Shown: positions 17,135 to 27,100, numbered from the stretch's first letter. The stretch is 64,000 nucleotides of DNA from Oscillospiraceae bacterium (GCA_902775565.1 CACYMP010000006.1:124001-188000), one strand, 5' to 3'. The notes: generated by a model from the sequence alone, not told the origin. Translations and numbers: made by a program.

Positions 17135-18436
17135 ATGCGCAAGTATTGGGAAAAGTTTAAAGCACTGGTTAAGACAGGCCTCTTCCACATTATGGGGGCC
17201 ACATCGATAAACAAACTGATAGCCTTCTTATCGAGCATCGTTATCGTCAAGATAATGAGCAAGTACAGCTACGGACTGTTCTCGGGTGCTTTCAACGTTT
17301 TCCAGATAGGAATCCTTTTCAACGGCTTCGGAATCTCAAGCGCGACCCTGTTTTTCGCTTCGGAAAAAGAAGACGAGGAGACCAGGCGGACGACATACAA
17401 GTTCGCGATCAGGTACGGCTTCCTGATCAATGTCCTTATCAGCATCGGCATATTCTGCTATGCCTGCTGGGGCAATCTCGGCATTGAAGAGACAAGACCT
17501 TATATCCTGGGACTTGCCGCAATGCCGCTTGTCTATTTCTTCACCGACTATTTCGCGATCGTTCTGCGTACCAGAAAAGAGAACAAGCGTTATGCGCTGC
17601 TCCTTAACATTAACTCGATATCCTATATGATCCTGGCTTCTGCCGGAAGTTTCTTCTTCGGTATTCCCGGAACCATAGCCGGCCGTTATCTCTCATACTT
17701 CATTACTGCGGTCATAGGATTCATCTTTACCAAAAAGTACATTCCGTTCCGCAAGACTCAGCCTGCAGATCCCGAGAGAACAAAGAAGATCGTCAGATAT
17801 GCCGCTTTCAGCGGAGGCGTTTCGGCTCTGAATACGATACTTTACAGGATCGACATCTTTCTTATCACGTTCCTGGTCGCTGACGCGCTTCCACTTGCAA
17901 CCTATAAGGTCGCGGCACTGGTGCCGGAGAACCTGAACTTTGTTCCTGCGAGTATCCTTGTCGTATTCCTGCCTCTGTTCATCGAGCATTCCGAGGACAG
18001 GGCGTGGGTCGTAAAGAACGCCAAGAAGCTCTTTTTCTCAATGGCGGCGCTGTGCGGCACCATCTCACTGCTGATGTTTGCTTTCGCAAGGATCGCGATA
18101 ATGCTGCTGTGGGGACCCAATTATCTTGACGGCGTGCCGGTATTCCGCGTGCTTGCCATCAGTTTCTTTTTCCTCGGGACGTTCCGCAGTACCAGCACAA
18201 ACATCCTGCAGGCACTTGGCAAGGTCAAGTTCAACCTTATCGTCAGTATTGTGGCGGCGATATCCAACTTTATCCTGGATTACTTCTTCATCAAGAACTA
18301 CGGCATCATGGGCGCGGCAACCGCGACACTGCTCGTTACGGTTATAGCATCAATGCTCTCGTTCCCGTATCTGATGAAGCAGCTCAGCAGTAAACCCCAG
18401 ATCAAGAAGGACAAACCTGAAACTGTGGTAAAATAA
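17135..18436 (+). CDS. Oligosaccharide flippase (Wzx/MATE-like) membrane protein
   Basis: 433 aa with about 12 transmembrane helices and the polysaccharide-biosynthesis flippase pattern: an N-terminal GATSINKLIAFLSSIVIVK segment and a late ALGKVKFNLIVSIVAA / DYFFIKNYGIMGAATATL block typical of the family. It should move a lipid-linked glycan across the cytoplasmic membrane. It starts 8 nt after the kinase-DegV gene. No other polysaccharide genes flank it; the XrtG cluster 5 kb downstream is the nearest glycan-linked system. Confidence 0.83.
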   Translation: MRKYWEKFKALVKTGLFHIMGATSINKLIAFLSSIVIVKIMSKYSYGLFSGAFNVFQIGILFNGFGISSATLFFASEKEDEETRRTTYKFAIRYGFLINVLISIGIFCYACWGNLGIEETRPYILGLAAMPLVYFFTDYFAIVLRTRKENKRYALLLNINSISYMILASAGSFFFGIPGTIAGRYLSYFITAVIGFIFTKKYIPFRKTQPADPERTKKIVRYAAFSGGVSALNTILYRIDIFLITFLVADALPLATYKVAALVPENLNFVPASILVVFLPLFIEHSEDRAWVVKNAKKLFFSMAALCGTISLLMFAFARIAIMLLWGPNYLDGVPVFRVLAISFFFLGTFRSTSTNILQALGKVKFNLIVSIVAAISNFILDYFFIKNYGIMGAATATLLVTVIASMLSFPYLMKQLSSKPQIKKDKPETVVK

Positions 18437-18471
18437 TCTGTCGCAGATAATGATACCGACCGGAGGAAGAT

Positions 18472-20253
18472 GTGAAGAAATTCTTTAGACTGACAGCAAC
18501 CGCACTGCTCCTTGCAGCACTGGCTTTTTCGTTCGGTGCCTGCAAAGAGAACAACGCCACACCTTCCGGCACGCCTGTCATAGTCACGTCGAATTCCGGA
18601 CCGGCTGCGGTTCCTGCGGAATCTTCCGGGCCGGAGGAGTCTTCGGGAACAGAAGAACCGTCAGAGAAAAAGAGCAACGATATCGTTATCCTCGTAACGA
18701 GCGATGTGCACTGCAGCCCCCAGAAGGGATTCGGATATGCAGGACTCCAGCGCATCCGCGAGAAGTTCCAGAAGGAAGGATGCGAGGTCCTTTTAGTTGA
18801 CGACGGCGACGAGATCGAAGGCCACGGAGAGATGTTCGGAACGGTTACCCAGGGCGAGCAGGTCATCAAGCTCATGAACAAGATGGGATACGACTTTGCA
18901 ACACCGGGAAATCACGAGTTCGCATACGGTCCCGACAGATTCCTTGAAGTGAGCAAGCTTGCAGAATATACTTTCCTGTCCTGCAATATAACAAAAAACG
19001 GGCAGAAGATATTCAAGCCCTATGTCTTAAAGGAAGTCAGGGGCAAAAAGCTTGCCTTTGTAGGCGTTACGACTCCAAAGACGATGGGATACTACTATTC
19101 GGAGAATCTTTTCAAGGATTCGAACGGAAAGATAATCTACGATTTCAGGGGCGGCAGCGCGGGAAAGAAGCTCCTTGCCGCTATCCAGACCAGTGTCGAT
19201 TCCGCCAGAGCGGAAGGCGCGGATTACGTTTTTGTTATCTCGCATCTGGGACATGCCAAGAAATATAAGTATTACGATGATGTCTCATTCTTCGCACGCA
19301 ACACTAAAGGCGTAGATGCGTTCCTTGACGGCCACAGCCATGATGCCAACAGACTCGAGTATATAAATCTTGAAGGAAAGATCGTACCGAGGATCGGTAT
19401 CGGAAGCAAGTTCAGCAGGGTCGGCTACGCCAGGATATCCGCCGAGACAGGCGGTGTGGATGTGGGTCTGTGGCACTGGTCCAGTTCGGTCAGCGCGAGA
19501 GAGCTTTTCGGCATCGAAAATGAGATGAGCGAAGAAGTCGATAAGGCTATGGCCGAGTATAGGACGATATTCTACGGCAAGCAGGGGACTTCGGATAAGA
19601 CTCTTTATGTCAATGATCCCAACCATGTCCATTCAGACGGCACGCCGGTAAGGGTCATCACAAAGACCGAGACCAATCTTGGCGACTTTGCAGCTGATGC
19701 GTTCAGGATCTGTACGGGATCTGATGTCGCGTTTATCGCCAGCGAGAAGTTCGTCGATCAGATCAATGCAGGCGATATTTCGCTCCGCACAATGTTCGGC
19801 GTTCTCCCTGCAAGCAAAAAGACCATCACGGTAAGTGCCACGGGACAGCAGATCCTTGACGCACTTGAGTGGGCATGCCGCTCATACCCGGACGCGAATT
19901 CCTCATTCCTTCAGGTGTCAGGCATCACTTTCAAGATCGATAAGAAGGTAAAGACCCCATGCAAGACCAAAAAAGGCAGGCTCCATGAGATAAAGGGCAA
20001 GCGCAGGGTTAGCAATGTCAAGATCGGCGGAACCGCGATCGATCCCAAGAAGACATACACGGTTACTTCATATATGAGCCTTATCTGGAACGGTGAAGAC
20101 GGCTTCAACATGTTCAAGGAGTGCAAACGCGTCAAGATGGACCCGAGGCTTGATTTCCAGATACTGATGGACTACTACAAGAATAACCTCAAAGGCGTTA
20201 TCGGCAGCGCATATATGAATCCGGGCGGACAGAAGAGGATCTCGGCCGCGTAA
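18472..20253 (+). CDS. 5'-nucleotidase / UDP-sugar hydrolase-like lipoprotein
   Basis: 593 aa, GTG start behind CCGGAGGAAGAT. Lipobox LAFSFGAC gives an anchored Cys near residue 24, then a Ser/Glu/Pro linker. The metallophosphatase domain shows all blocks: TSDVHC, DDGDEIEGH, TPGNHEF, VISHLGH and DGHSHD. A 5'_nucleotid_C domain (about 400-590) follows with TNLGDFAADAF. It should hydrolyse extracellular nucleotides at the cell surface for phosphate and nucleoside recovery. No LPXTG anchor. Its own RBS and 35-nt gap suggest a separate unit from the flippase. Confidence 0.88.
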   Translation: MKKFFRLTATALLLAALAFSFGACKENNATPSGTPVIVTSNSGPAAVPAESSGPEESSGTEEPSEKKSNDIVILVTSDVHCSPQKGFGYAGLQRIREKFQKEGCEVLLVDDGDEIEGHGEMFGTVTQGEQVIKLMNKMGYDFATPGNHEFAYGPDRFLEVSKLAEYTFLSCNITKNGQKIFKPYVLKEVRGKKLAFVGVTTPKTMGYYYSENLFKDSNGKIIYDFRGGSAGKKLLAAIQTSVDSARAEGADYVFVISHLGHAKKYKYYDDVSFFARNTKGVDAFLDGHSHDANRLEYINLEGKIVPRIGIGSKFSRVGYARISAETGGVDVGLWHWSSSVSARELFGIENEMSEEVDKAMAEYRTIFYGKQGTSDKTLYVNDPNHVHSDGTPVRVITKTETNLGDFAADAFRICTGSDVAFIASEKFVDQINAGDISLRTMFGVLPASKKTITVSATGQQILDALEWACRSYPDANSSFLQVSGITFKIDKKVKTPCKTKKGRLHEIKGKRRVSNVKIGGTAIDPKKTYTVTSYMSLIWNGEDGFNMFKECKRVKMDPRLDFQILMDYYKNNLKGVIGSAYMNPGGQKRISAA

Positions 20254-20282
20254 TATTCGGCGGGGTTTTCCCGGATAAAGAG

Positions 20283-20288
20283 TATAAT
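20283..20288 (+). promoter_or_regulatory. -10 element of a possibly leaderless transcript
   Basis: TATAAT ends 6 nt before the ATG at 20295, so transcription would start at or next to the A of the start codon. No Shine-Dalgarno lies in the gap, and no good -35 is visible. Confidence 0.45.
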
Positions 20289-20294
20289 AGACCC

Positions 20295-21053
20295 ATGTTC
20301 AAAGGAAAGATCTTTACAACAGCCGCTCTGATAACATCGGCTTTGCTTATTACGGGAGTCTCAGGCTGCCGCACAAAGCCTGCGGAGACGACAGGCACAT
20401 CGTCGGTACATACCACCTGGGTCGAGACCACACCCAAGGCTTCCGTTACCACGACCGCCGAGACCACTTCTGAGACCACCGAGGATCCCCTCATGATCAG
20501 ACAGGCTTTCGAAGGCACCTGGATGGGCGTTGTAAAAACAGGCAAGAGCAATGTCTTCTATACATTGGTATTCAATACCGACGGTACGGGCTTTCAGTCC
20601 TGCGCCGGAAAGACGCAGAGCTTCAGATATTCCGATCCGGATACCGGCAAGAAGACAATAAAGATCACTCCCGAGACCGGAGACGAATATAAGATAAGCT
20701 ATTTTGCGGGGGAATACTCTTCAAACAAGACGTTTACTTTCTCTTCCGGCATGATCGTTCCCTGTGAGATACCGAGTGTCGAATGCCTGAGGATCAGGTC
20801 GACGGATCCCCAGCTTATCGGAACATGGGTCACGGGTAAGGGCAAAAAGGCAAAGACCATGGTATTCAGGGAAAACAACACCATGACCGACAAGAACGGA
20901 AGCGCTCCTTACACGATTGAGCACACGTTTGACGGCAGGGCCATCATCAGGACGCTTAACGGAGACATCAGATATACGATAGAAGGCAATACCCTTATAC
21001 TCGAGACGAACAACACCGATATCGAGAAGGAATGGACCAAAAAGGCAAAATAA
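20295..21053 (+). CDS. Lipoprotein with lipocalin-like domain, unknown function
   Basis: 252 aa. Signal peptide ending in the lipobox ITGVSGC, a Thr-rich linker (about 30-65), and then two similar ~85-residue units, each beginning with a GTW motif (FEGTWMGVV near 70, IGTWVTGK near 175) and rich in beta-strand, like small lipocalin-type 'threshold' domains seen in Clostridia lipoproteins. No catalytic motif. No Shine-Dalgarno precedes the ATG (see the -10 at 20283). Confidence 0.7.
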   Translation: MFKGKIFTTAALITSALLITGVSGCRTKPAETTGTSSVHTTWVETTPKASVTTTAETTSETTEDPLMIRQAFEGTWMGVVKTGKSNVFYTLVFNTDGTGFQSCAGKTQSFRYSDPDTGKKTIKITPETGDEYKISYFAGEYSSNKTFTFSSGMIVPCEIPSVECLRIRSTDPQLIGTWVTGKGKKAKTMVFRENNTMTDKNGSAPYTIEHTFDGRAIIRTLNGDIRYTIEGNTLILETNNTDIEKEWTKKAK

Positions 21054-21170
21054 GTCCTTTCTGTGGCAATTATCTTACCAAATCATCATTTATTCTTATA
21101 TTTTCCCAAAAAGGGTATATAATTGTGTTCGTATGCGCGCAAGCGACATTATTATGAGGACTATTATTTA

Positions 21171-21728
21171 ATGAAAAGAATCATATTGCTCTTAGTGGTA
21201 CTTTTGGAGACAGCATGTATCTTCTTTTTATGCTGGTTTCCTGCGCATAAGAAGGGTGAGACCGACTTTAACAACGCATCTATTACCATTGCCAACGAGC
21301 TTAAGCTCACGCTTACCGTAGACACGGTGGTTCAGTCCTCGTCCGAACAGCAGCCTTTGGATCTCAAGAAAGGCGACAAGGTCCGCGCAAGACGCCTGAC
21401 AAACACCACTGTCGAGTTCTATGGCGATGAGACAAAGGATTATCAGGGTACTCTTCCGATAGAGTCTTTCGATGAGACCGATACGATCAATGAGCTCCTC
21501 AAGCCTGCCAGAAGCGCTGAGGAATTCAGGAAAGAAGACTATCTCGACAGCTGCCTTATCAAGAATGTTGTCGTCTGCGTTGATTTCTTTGCAGTCATCG
21601 GAGGTCTCTGCCTTTTGGCTTCTATCAAGCACGACTGGCTGGGATTTGTTGTTAATATCATCCTGATCGCCATTTTTGCGATCTTCGTTCTCGCTTGCAG
21701 GGGACCGCTCGCAGTCCTGCTTTTCTAA
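21171..21728 (+). CDS. Two-helix membrane protein of unknown function
   Basis: 185 aa. One N-terminal transmembrane helix, an extracellular region of about 105 residues with a short beta-rich core, and two close hydrophobic segments at the end (about 133-180). Start placed at ATG 21171 (MKRIILLL), behind GAGG at 21156; an in-frame upstream start would add 16 unlikely polar residues. Not recognised. A TATAAT at 21118-21123 is a likely -10. Confidence 0.65.
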   Translation: MKRIILLLVVLLETACIFFLCWFPAHKKGETDFNNASITIANELKLTLTVDTVVQSSSEQQPLDLKKGDKVRARRLTNTTVEFYGDETKDYQGTLPIESFDETDTINELLKPARSAEEFRKEDYLDSCLIKNVVVCVDFFAVIGGLCLLASIKHDWLGFVVNIILIAIFAIFVLACRGPLAVLLF

Positions 21729-21735
21729 GATAATC

Positions 21736-23079
21736 TCACTGGAAAATGTGTATCTCGGAGGAATCCTTATAGGGTTTCCATCCGGGCTCTCCGTTACGCG
21801 CGAAATCTCCCCAGACGCGGCGGAGGGTAACTCCGAGTGCATCACGCTCGGGGTCAAGAGCAGAGTTTGCCGGCGAACTTGCCTGCCTGTCCGGCTCGGT
21901 CTTAGATCCGAACAGCACGGGAACATCATCCGCATGGCGGCATCTTTTTGCATACCGGTAATCGTAAACCCAGATATTTCCTTTATAAGAAGAAGCGATA
22001 TCAAGAACCGGTTTCTTATACACCTTATCTGTAAGGTCATCTGACAGACGGCGTCTTAAGTTTTTTCCCCATTTGGTTCCGAGCTTGAATAGATGCGGAG
22101 CGTAAGGCAGGATAAATGACGGCAGTCCATTCGTGAAAAGATCCGCCTCGTGCATTACCGTTCCTATCAGCATCGGCTTGGATGAAGCGGTGACAAGCTT
22201 GCGGGGGTAGTCCTTTAAGGTCTTTCCGTCGATCACGGGCGAGAATACGCAGGTGACTTCACCGCCGGCTCTGACACGGATCTTGATCTTCCTGTTTGCC
22301 CTGTAGACCTTCACCGGATCAGCTGACATTATCTTTTCGGGCTTTTTAGTACTTAATCCGATCATCCTGAAATACATCTTTGTGAGCTTTTGGCTCTGTT
22401 CGGGCGACCAGAATGAGTCAACACAGGCAGACTGTACTATCGATTTCGCGAAAAGAGGCTCTGCCTCGGGCATCGTCATCAGTGCAAGGATGCATGCCGC
22501 GCCCGATGACTGACCGAAAAGAGTTACGTTGCCGGGATCTCCGCCGAAAGCAGCAATATTCGTATGAATGAATTCCAAAGCCTTGATCTGGTCATAAAGA
22601 CCGCAGTTCATGTCAAATCTCGGGCTGAGGCAGTTAAGGTTCATGAAGCCGTAGAGATTGAGCCTGTAATTGAAGTCAACAAGGATGGCACCGGTCTCTC
22701 TGGCAAAGCGCGTCAGGTCGTAGACCATATTGTCGGACTGTTCGTTTATCCTTCCGGTGCCGCCGGTTGCGTAAGAACCGCCGTGTATCCAGACGAGTAC
22801 CGGGAGATCCGTGCCCGCATCATCAGGCACGCAGATATTCATGTAAAGGCAGTCCTGGCCCGTGTAACTTATGTAATGACGTGAACTGTAGCCCTGAATG
22901 GAATTTCTGCTGCCCTTTTCGGCCTTGAGGATGCCGTCCCAGGGTTCGGGATCTTCTGGATGGCGGAAGGCCAGATCGGATATTGGCGCCTTAGCATACG
23001 GGATACCAAGATATTCAGAACATCCGTTGACAGAGATGCCCGATATCTTTCCGTAAGCTGTTTCAACAATTCTTGCCAT
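21736..23079 (-). CDS. Type B carboxylesterase (alpha/beta hydrolase)
   Basis: 447 aa. Carboxylesterase/PnbA family: oxyanion-hole WIHGGSYATGG, nucleophile elbow GQSSGA, acidic residue region GTVMHEADLF and catalytic His region RHADDVPVLFG. N-terminal YGKISGISVNGCSEYLGIPYAKAP is the usual family start. No signal peptide when begun at the MARIVETAYG methionine, so cytosolic; an in-frame start 42 nt upstream is possible but has no better ribosome site. Shorter than typical family members (about 490-550). Convergent with the gene ending at 21728, only 7 nt between, with no terminator seen. Confidence 0.85.
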   Translation of the reverse strand: MARIVETAYGKISGISVNGCSEYLGIPYAKAPISDLAFRHPEDPEPWDGILKAEKGSRNSIQGYSSRHYISYTGQDCLYMNICVPDDAGTDLPVLVWIHGGSYATGGTGRINEQSDNMVYDLTRFARETGAILVDFNYRLNLYGFMNLNCLSPRFDMNCGLYDQIKALEFIHTNIAAFGGDPGNVTLFGQSSGAACILALMTMPEAEPLFAKSIVQSACVDSFWSPEQSQKLTKMYFRMIGLSTKKPEKIMSADPVKVYRANRKIKIRVRAGGEVTCVFSPVIDGKTLKDYPRKLVTASSKPMLIGTVMHEADLFTNGLPSFILPYAPHLFKLGTKWGKNLRRRLSDDLTDKVYKKPVLDIASSYKGNIWVYDYRYAKRCRHADDVPVLFGSKTEPDRQASSPANSALDPERDALGVTLRRVWGDFARNGEPGWKPYKDSSEIHIFQ

Positions 23080-23237
23080 CTTGATATTTTTTTTAGCACG
23101 ATTTTTGCAGCGAATATACAAATATTTTTAACCATAGTGCAAAATGTGTCAAACAATCGGCAATTTTTATACGAATTTTTGATATTTTGCTATTAACAAT
23201 TTGTTCATATTCTATTTAAATCTCGATTTTCCTCCTT

Positions 23238-23243
23238 TATAAT
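23238..23243 (+). promoter_or_regulatory. Putative -10 of the exosortase G operon
   Basis: TATAAT about 44 nt before the ATG at 23287, in a very AT-rich 200-bp divergent region. No clear -35. Confidence 0.45.
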
Positions 23244-23286
23244 ATCTACGTTTGGTGGTCTTAATTTATTAGGGGTATTAGTATTT

Positions 23287-25086
23287 ATGGTTGCAAACGG
23301 AATAGCAAAAAAGCTGACTGCACTGGCAGCTTCTTTGGCGATCCTTTTGGCGGTACCGGCATCTGCGGCACCGTCTTTTACTGTTTTCGCTGACGAAGAG
23401 ATCCAGGAGACTGAAGCGACAAAGGCAAAAGAGACTGTCAAGGAGACCGTAAAGGAGACAAAGGCTCCCGCTAAGGCTTCTGAGAGTGTAAAGGAGACCG
23501 AGAAACCGAAGGCTTCCGAGACGACTAAGGCAACAGAGGCTGCAAAACCTTCCGAGACTTCAAAAGAGACAGAACAGACCAAGCCGGCAGAGACAACCAA
23601 AGCAACCGAACCCTCTTCCACATCCAAACAGACTGAGGAGACAAAGGAAACAACAGCTCCTTCAGAGACTAAGCAGACCGAAGAGTCCGCAAAGCCGACA
23701 GAACCTTCTGAATCATCTGAGACAGCGGCTCCTTCAGAGACATCTGCCGAGCCTGCTGAAACTACTGAACCGACAGAGTCAACCGAACCTGCCGAATCCA
23801 CCGAACCCACTGAATCAACCGAGCCTTCTGAGGCTGCCGGGCCCGCAGAAAGCACCAAGCCGACAGTCGCAAGCAGAAGAGCTGCAAAGGGAACTTATAA
23901 CGGGATCAAGATCGACGGTAATTTCAGCGACTGGGACAGTGTTGTCAAACATGATTTCTCCAAGTCAGAGAACAGCTATGTAAATAACGGCGCCATCGTA
24001 TGGGACGGCGAATGGATCTATCTTTATATCGACGAGTTCCAGCAGAATTCATCTTCATGGTCAGGTCCCAATAAAGCAGGTAACTTCGTAATCCAGACAG
24101 ATACAGGTCTTGATGTTGTAGTCACTCTGAAGAATAACGGCAGTGCAGGCAACAAGGTCAAGGTCGTCAACAAGAAGACCGGTGTTGAACTGACATCCGA
24201 TAACGGCGGTGTAAAGGTCGCAGTCAATAATGAATACTCTGAATGGGGAAAGCCTTCTCTCCTCGAGATTGCCATTCCCACATCGATCCTTCCTGATTAC
24301 AAGAGGACGATATCTTTCGGTTATTATCTCGGTGACCTCATCGTAAAGGATGTTGCCAACCTTCATCCCGAACAGGTTCCGGACGATCCGGACAATCCGG
24401 GCGGAGGGCACGACAGCTCCGACAATGACGGCAGCAAGATCAAGATCGACGGTGACTACAAGGACTGGAAGAACTATCCGCACCAGGTAATCGAATACGA
24501 TACAAACGGTGCTTCACATACCTATTCAGATGCTGAAGGCGCCATTTATCAGAAAAATGCAAAGACTGTCTACGTTCATGCATATACCAACGATTTCGAT
24601 CCGCCTTTCGCATGGTATGACGGTAATCAGTTCCTTGAGATCACGGTAAGCCTCAACGGCAGAAAGACCAAGATGATGGCCTGCCTCGTAGATGATAACG
24701 GCAACGTCAACTGGCATTCATCAGAGCAGGATAAACACTATAAGCCCGGTACATACAAGTTCGCGCTTTTCGAACCTACGGGCTGGCATCAGACAACCAA
24801 CATGAACAATATCAGTCAGGGCGATATCTTCTACGGATATCAGTACCTCACTGTCGGAACACATGTCGATGAGACGGAGTTCAGCATTGATACCGAGGCT
24901 CTGGCAAAGAAACTCGGACTGTCTCTATCTTCAGCAGGCGAGCTTAAAGTATATTTCCACCGTGTCGGTAAAGAGCCCCTCGTAGCTTCGGGAATCTCGA
25001 CCGGTCCTGTCTTTACTCTCGCGCTCACATCAGTAGCCGCAGGTTCGTATTACGTTTTCACACGTAGGAAGAGAAGGCAGGCTTGA
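23287..25086 (+). CDS. Surface protein with Firmicu-CTERM-type sorting signal, putative XrtG substrate
   Basis: 599 aa. Signal peptide (1-32, cleavage after AVPASAA region), a Thr/Glu/Ser/Pro-rich stalk (about 36-195) and two copies of a beta-rich domain that each open with the same signature: KIDGNFSDWD near 208 and KIDGDYKDWK near 386. Such domains resemble CBM9/DOMON-like carbohydrate-binding modules. The C-terminus is a tripartite sorting signal: short motif GISTGP, hydrophobic helix, then RRKRRQA. There is no LPXTG. The stop overlaps the XrtG start, which fits an enzyme made with its own substrate. The stalk is a natural glycosylation target for the glycosyltransferase encoded two genes later (inference). 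Confidence 0.87.
   Translation: MVANGIAKKLTALAASLAILLAVPASAAPSFTVFADEEIQETEATKAKETVKETVKETKAPAKASESVKETEKPKASETTKATEAAKPSETSKETEQTKPAETTKATEPSSTSKQTEETKETTAPSETKQTEESAKPTEPSESSETAAPSETSAEPAETTEPTESTEPAESTEPTESTEPSEAAGPAESTKPTVASRRAAKGTYNGIKIDGNFSDWDSVVKHDFSKSENSYVNNGAIVWDGEWIYLYIDEFQQNSSSWSGPNKAGNFVIQTDTGLDVVVTLKNNGSAGNKVKVVNKKTGVELTSDNGGVKVAVNNEYSEWGKPSLLEIAIPTSILPDYKRTISFGYYLGDLIVKDVANLHPEQVPDDPDNPGGGHDSSDNDGSKIKIDGDYKDWKNYPHQVIEYDTNGASHTYSDAEGAIYQKNAKTVYVHAYTNDFDPPFAWYDGNQFLEITVSLNGRKTKMMACLVDDNGNVNWHSSEQDKHYKPGTYKFALFEPTGWHQTTNMNNISQGDIFYGYQYLTVGTHVDETEFSIDTEALAKKLGLSLSSAGELKVYFHRVGKEPLVASGISTGPVFTLALTSVAAGSYYVFTRRKRRQA
23392..23868 (+). repeat. Low-complexity Thr/Glu/Ser/Pro coding repeat (stalk)
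   Basis: About 160 codons of imperfect TE-P/S units such as KETVKET, TESTEPAEST and TEPTESTEPSE. It stays in frame throughout. The 3' part repeats ACTGAATCAACCGA-like units and could vary in length between strains. Confidence 0.8.
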
Positions 25087-25721
25087 AGATAGTTTTAGCC
25101 GTTCTGGCAATCGCACTGTGGATAGGTCTGCTTGAAATCCTGCGCAGGGCAGGACTTAAGTTCTGGCGTTATCTCGCCGGTTCCTGCGGCGCATTCCTGA
25201 TTCTCATGATACTGGTGCGTCCCGTTGTAACGGTGCCTCTTGCACGTCTCGTTACGGCACTTGCGGGGATCATCGGCAAGGTGACCGGCGTTTTCCAGGC
25301 TTACTTCAGATACGGCGTTATCTTCATTGAATCGGCCAAAGGAGCCATCACGGTCAATATAGACCTTGAGTGTTCCGGTGTTATCGAGATATCCGCGTTC
25401 CTGTCGCTCCTGTTCCTTTTCTCCGTTTACAAGATTCCCGAGCGTATCTATATAGGGATAATCGGAACACTTTACACGATAATCACAAATGCGTTCAGGA
25501 TCACAGTTATCTGCCTGTTCATCTATTTCTTCGGAACGGATTTTTACTATGTGGCACATACATTCATCGGAAGGATAGTCTTCTATCTTCTTCAGGTCGC
25601 CTTGTATTTCTATGTGTTTACGAGACCTCAGATCAAGAGGACTCAGACCGGAGGGTTCTCTTACAATATTGCGGGAGACAAGAACGAAGATGAAGCCGGA
25701 CAGCCGGAGGAAAAAGCATGA
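25083..25721 (+). CDS. xrtG: Exosortase family protein XrtG
   Basis: 212 aa integral membrane protein, about six helices, TTG start overlapping the substrate stop by 4 nt with an AGG-rich ribosome site. The exosortase/archaeosortase triad is present: C97 in DLECSG, R139 in TNAFRI and H159 in VAHTFIGR. Family knowledge: such proteins are transpeptidases that recognise a C-terminal motif-helix-basic signal and transfer the protein to another anchor. The XrtG branch is found in Firmicutes with a dedicated glycosyltransferase and a PTPS-related protein, exactly the genes that follow. The 30-residue polar tail after the last helix is unusual but not informative. Confidence 0.9.
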   Translation: MKIVLAVLAIALWIGLLEILRRAGLKFWRYLAGSCGAFLILMILVRPVVTVPLARLVTALAGIIGKVTGVFQAYFRYGVIFIESAKGAITVNIDLECSGVIEISAFLSLLFLFSVYKIPERIYIGIIGTLYTIITNAFRITVICLFIYFFGTDFYYVAHTFIGRIVFYLLQVALYFYVFTRPQIKRTQTGGFSYNIAGDKNEDEAGQPEEKA

Positions 25722-27100
25722 ACGAGTTTATGACGAACTTCATTAATCCTTTCTTCTATTGGGTTGCCTGGATCATCATCCCGATCATTGTTGAGGTCAT
25801 ACCTTCGATCGGTTCGTTCTTTTCGCTCCTGGTCCACAGAAATAAGCATAAGAATGACGAAGATCCTATCGTCTGGCCCGATATAGTTCTCGTCATACCG
25901 GTATACAATTCCGAGAAGAGCCTTGAGCAATGCCTCAGATCTGTCCATGAGAGCGATTATCCGAACGAGCACATGGAGATCTATATAGTCAATAACAAGA
26001 GTTCGGACAGCAGTTTTGACGCTTTTGTAAGAGCACAGAAGGAATTCGGAGAGTTAAGGATGTCGTGGCTCAACTCCGGACAGGGCAAATCACGTGCCCT
26101 TAATCTTGCGATCTACAACAGCCACGGCAAGTACATGATCAATATCGATTCTGACGGCACGCTCGAAAAGTCAGCTCTTACCAGAATGGTAAGACACATG
26201 GAAAACGAGCCCGACGTATCGTGTCTTACCGGTTCCATCCTTACAAGACCTGACGAGATCGAGAAGGTCAAGACCTTCAAGGGCAGGCTCTTAAGACGCC
26301 TCGAATTCTGTGAATACGCTCAGGCATTCCTCGCAGGAAGAAACTATGCTTCCGAAAAGGGAAGGATGTACACACTGTCAGGTGCGTTCTCCGCATTCAG
26401 GCTCGATACCATCAGAAAATCACACCTTTATAACACCGAGACTATATCAGAAGATACGGAGATCACGTTCCAGATGCGTTACCTCCTCAATCAGAAGGTA
26501 GGCATCTGTGTTGATGCCCTTTATTTCACCGATCCTATAGAAGACGTTAACAAGCTCTATACACAGCGTCAGAGATGGCAGAGAGGCTCTCTTGAGGTTG
26601 CCCGGCTCTATCCGCAGAGCAAGCTCAAGCCCTGGAGATTCTCAAGGGACGTAAATATCAGGACACTGCTCTTCGACCATACTTTCGCATTCCCGAGAAT
26701 GATCTGGTATCTGGCTCTGATCTATCTGATGACCAACGGTTATTCCAGCGTGGTCGTCATTACTTCGCTCGTTGCGATATTCCTTTTCTATATCCTGTGC
26801 GGATTCTTATATTTCCATATCGCATGTTATCTGCTGAAGCCCTTCCCGGAGATAAGGAAGTATTACCGCAAACAGCGTCTGGCGGTTGCGCTTCTGCCTT
26901 TCTATAACTTTGTGGTCTTCTTCATAAGACTTGCGGGTATCATCAACAGCATGAACACCAAGAGTTCATGGAAGACAGATACGCTCACCAGGGAAATGGA
27001 TAAGTTCATGACGACGCTCAGGTCGTGCTTCAGAGGTTTATCAAACGGAATAAAGAGATTCAGAAACAGTATTAACTACGAGGACCGGTATAATGAGTAA
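25718..27100 (+). CDS. GT2-family membrane glycosyltransferase, exosortase G-associated
   Basis: 460 aa. One or two N-terminal helices, a cytosolic GT2 domain starting VLVIPVYNSEKS (about 53-64), metal-binding DSDGT (about 143-147), a general-base region SEDTEI and a processive-type QRQRW (QxxRW) motif near 285, followed by three C-terminal transmembrane helices. It overlaps xrtG by 4 nt. The architecture is that of cellulose-synthase-like or PGA-synthase-like enzymes, so it could make a short polymer or modify the surface protein stalk. Acceptor and sugar unknown. Confidence 0.88.
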   Translation: MNEFMTNFINPFFYWVAWIIIPIIVEVIPSIGSFFSLLVHRNKHKNDEDPIVWPDIVLVIPVYNSEKSLEQCLRSVHESDYPNEHMEIYIVNNKSSDSSFDAFVRAQKEFGELRMSWLNSGQGKSRALNLAIYNSHGKYMINIDSDGTLEKSALTRMVRHMENEPDVSCLTGSILTRPDEIEKVKTFKGRLLRRLEFCEYAQAFLAGRNYASEKGRMYTLSGAFSAFRLDTIRKSHLYNTETISEDTEITFQMRYLLNQKVGICVDALYFTDPIEDVNKLYTQRQRWQRGSLEVARLYPQSKLKPWRFSRDVNIRTLLFDHTFAFPRMIWYLALIYLMTNGYSSVVVITSLVAIFLFYILCGFLYFHIACYLLKPFPEIRKYYRKQRLAVALLPFYNFVVFFIRLAGIINSMNTKSSWKTDTLTREMDKFMTTLRSCFRGLSNGIKRFRNSINYEDRYNE

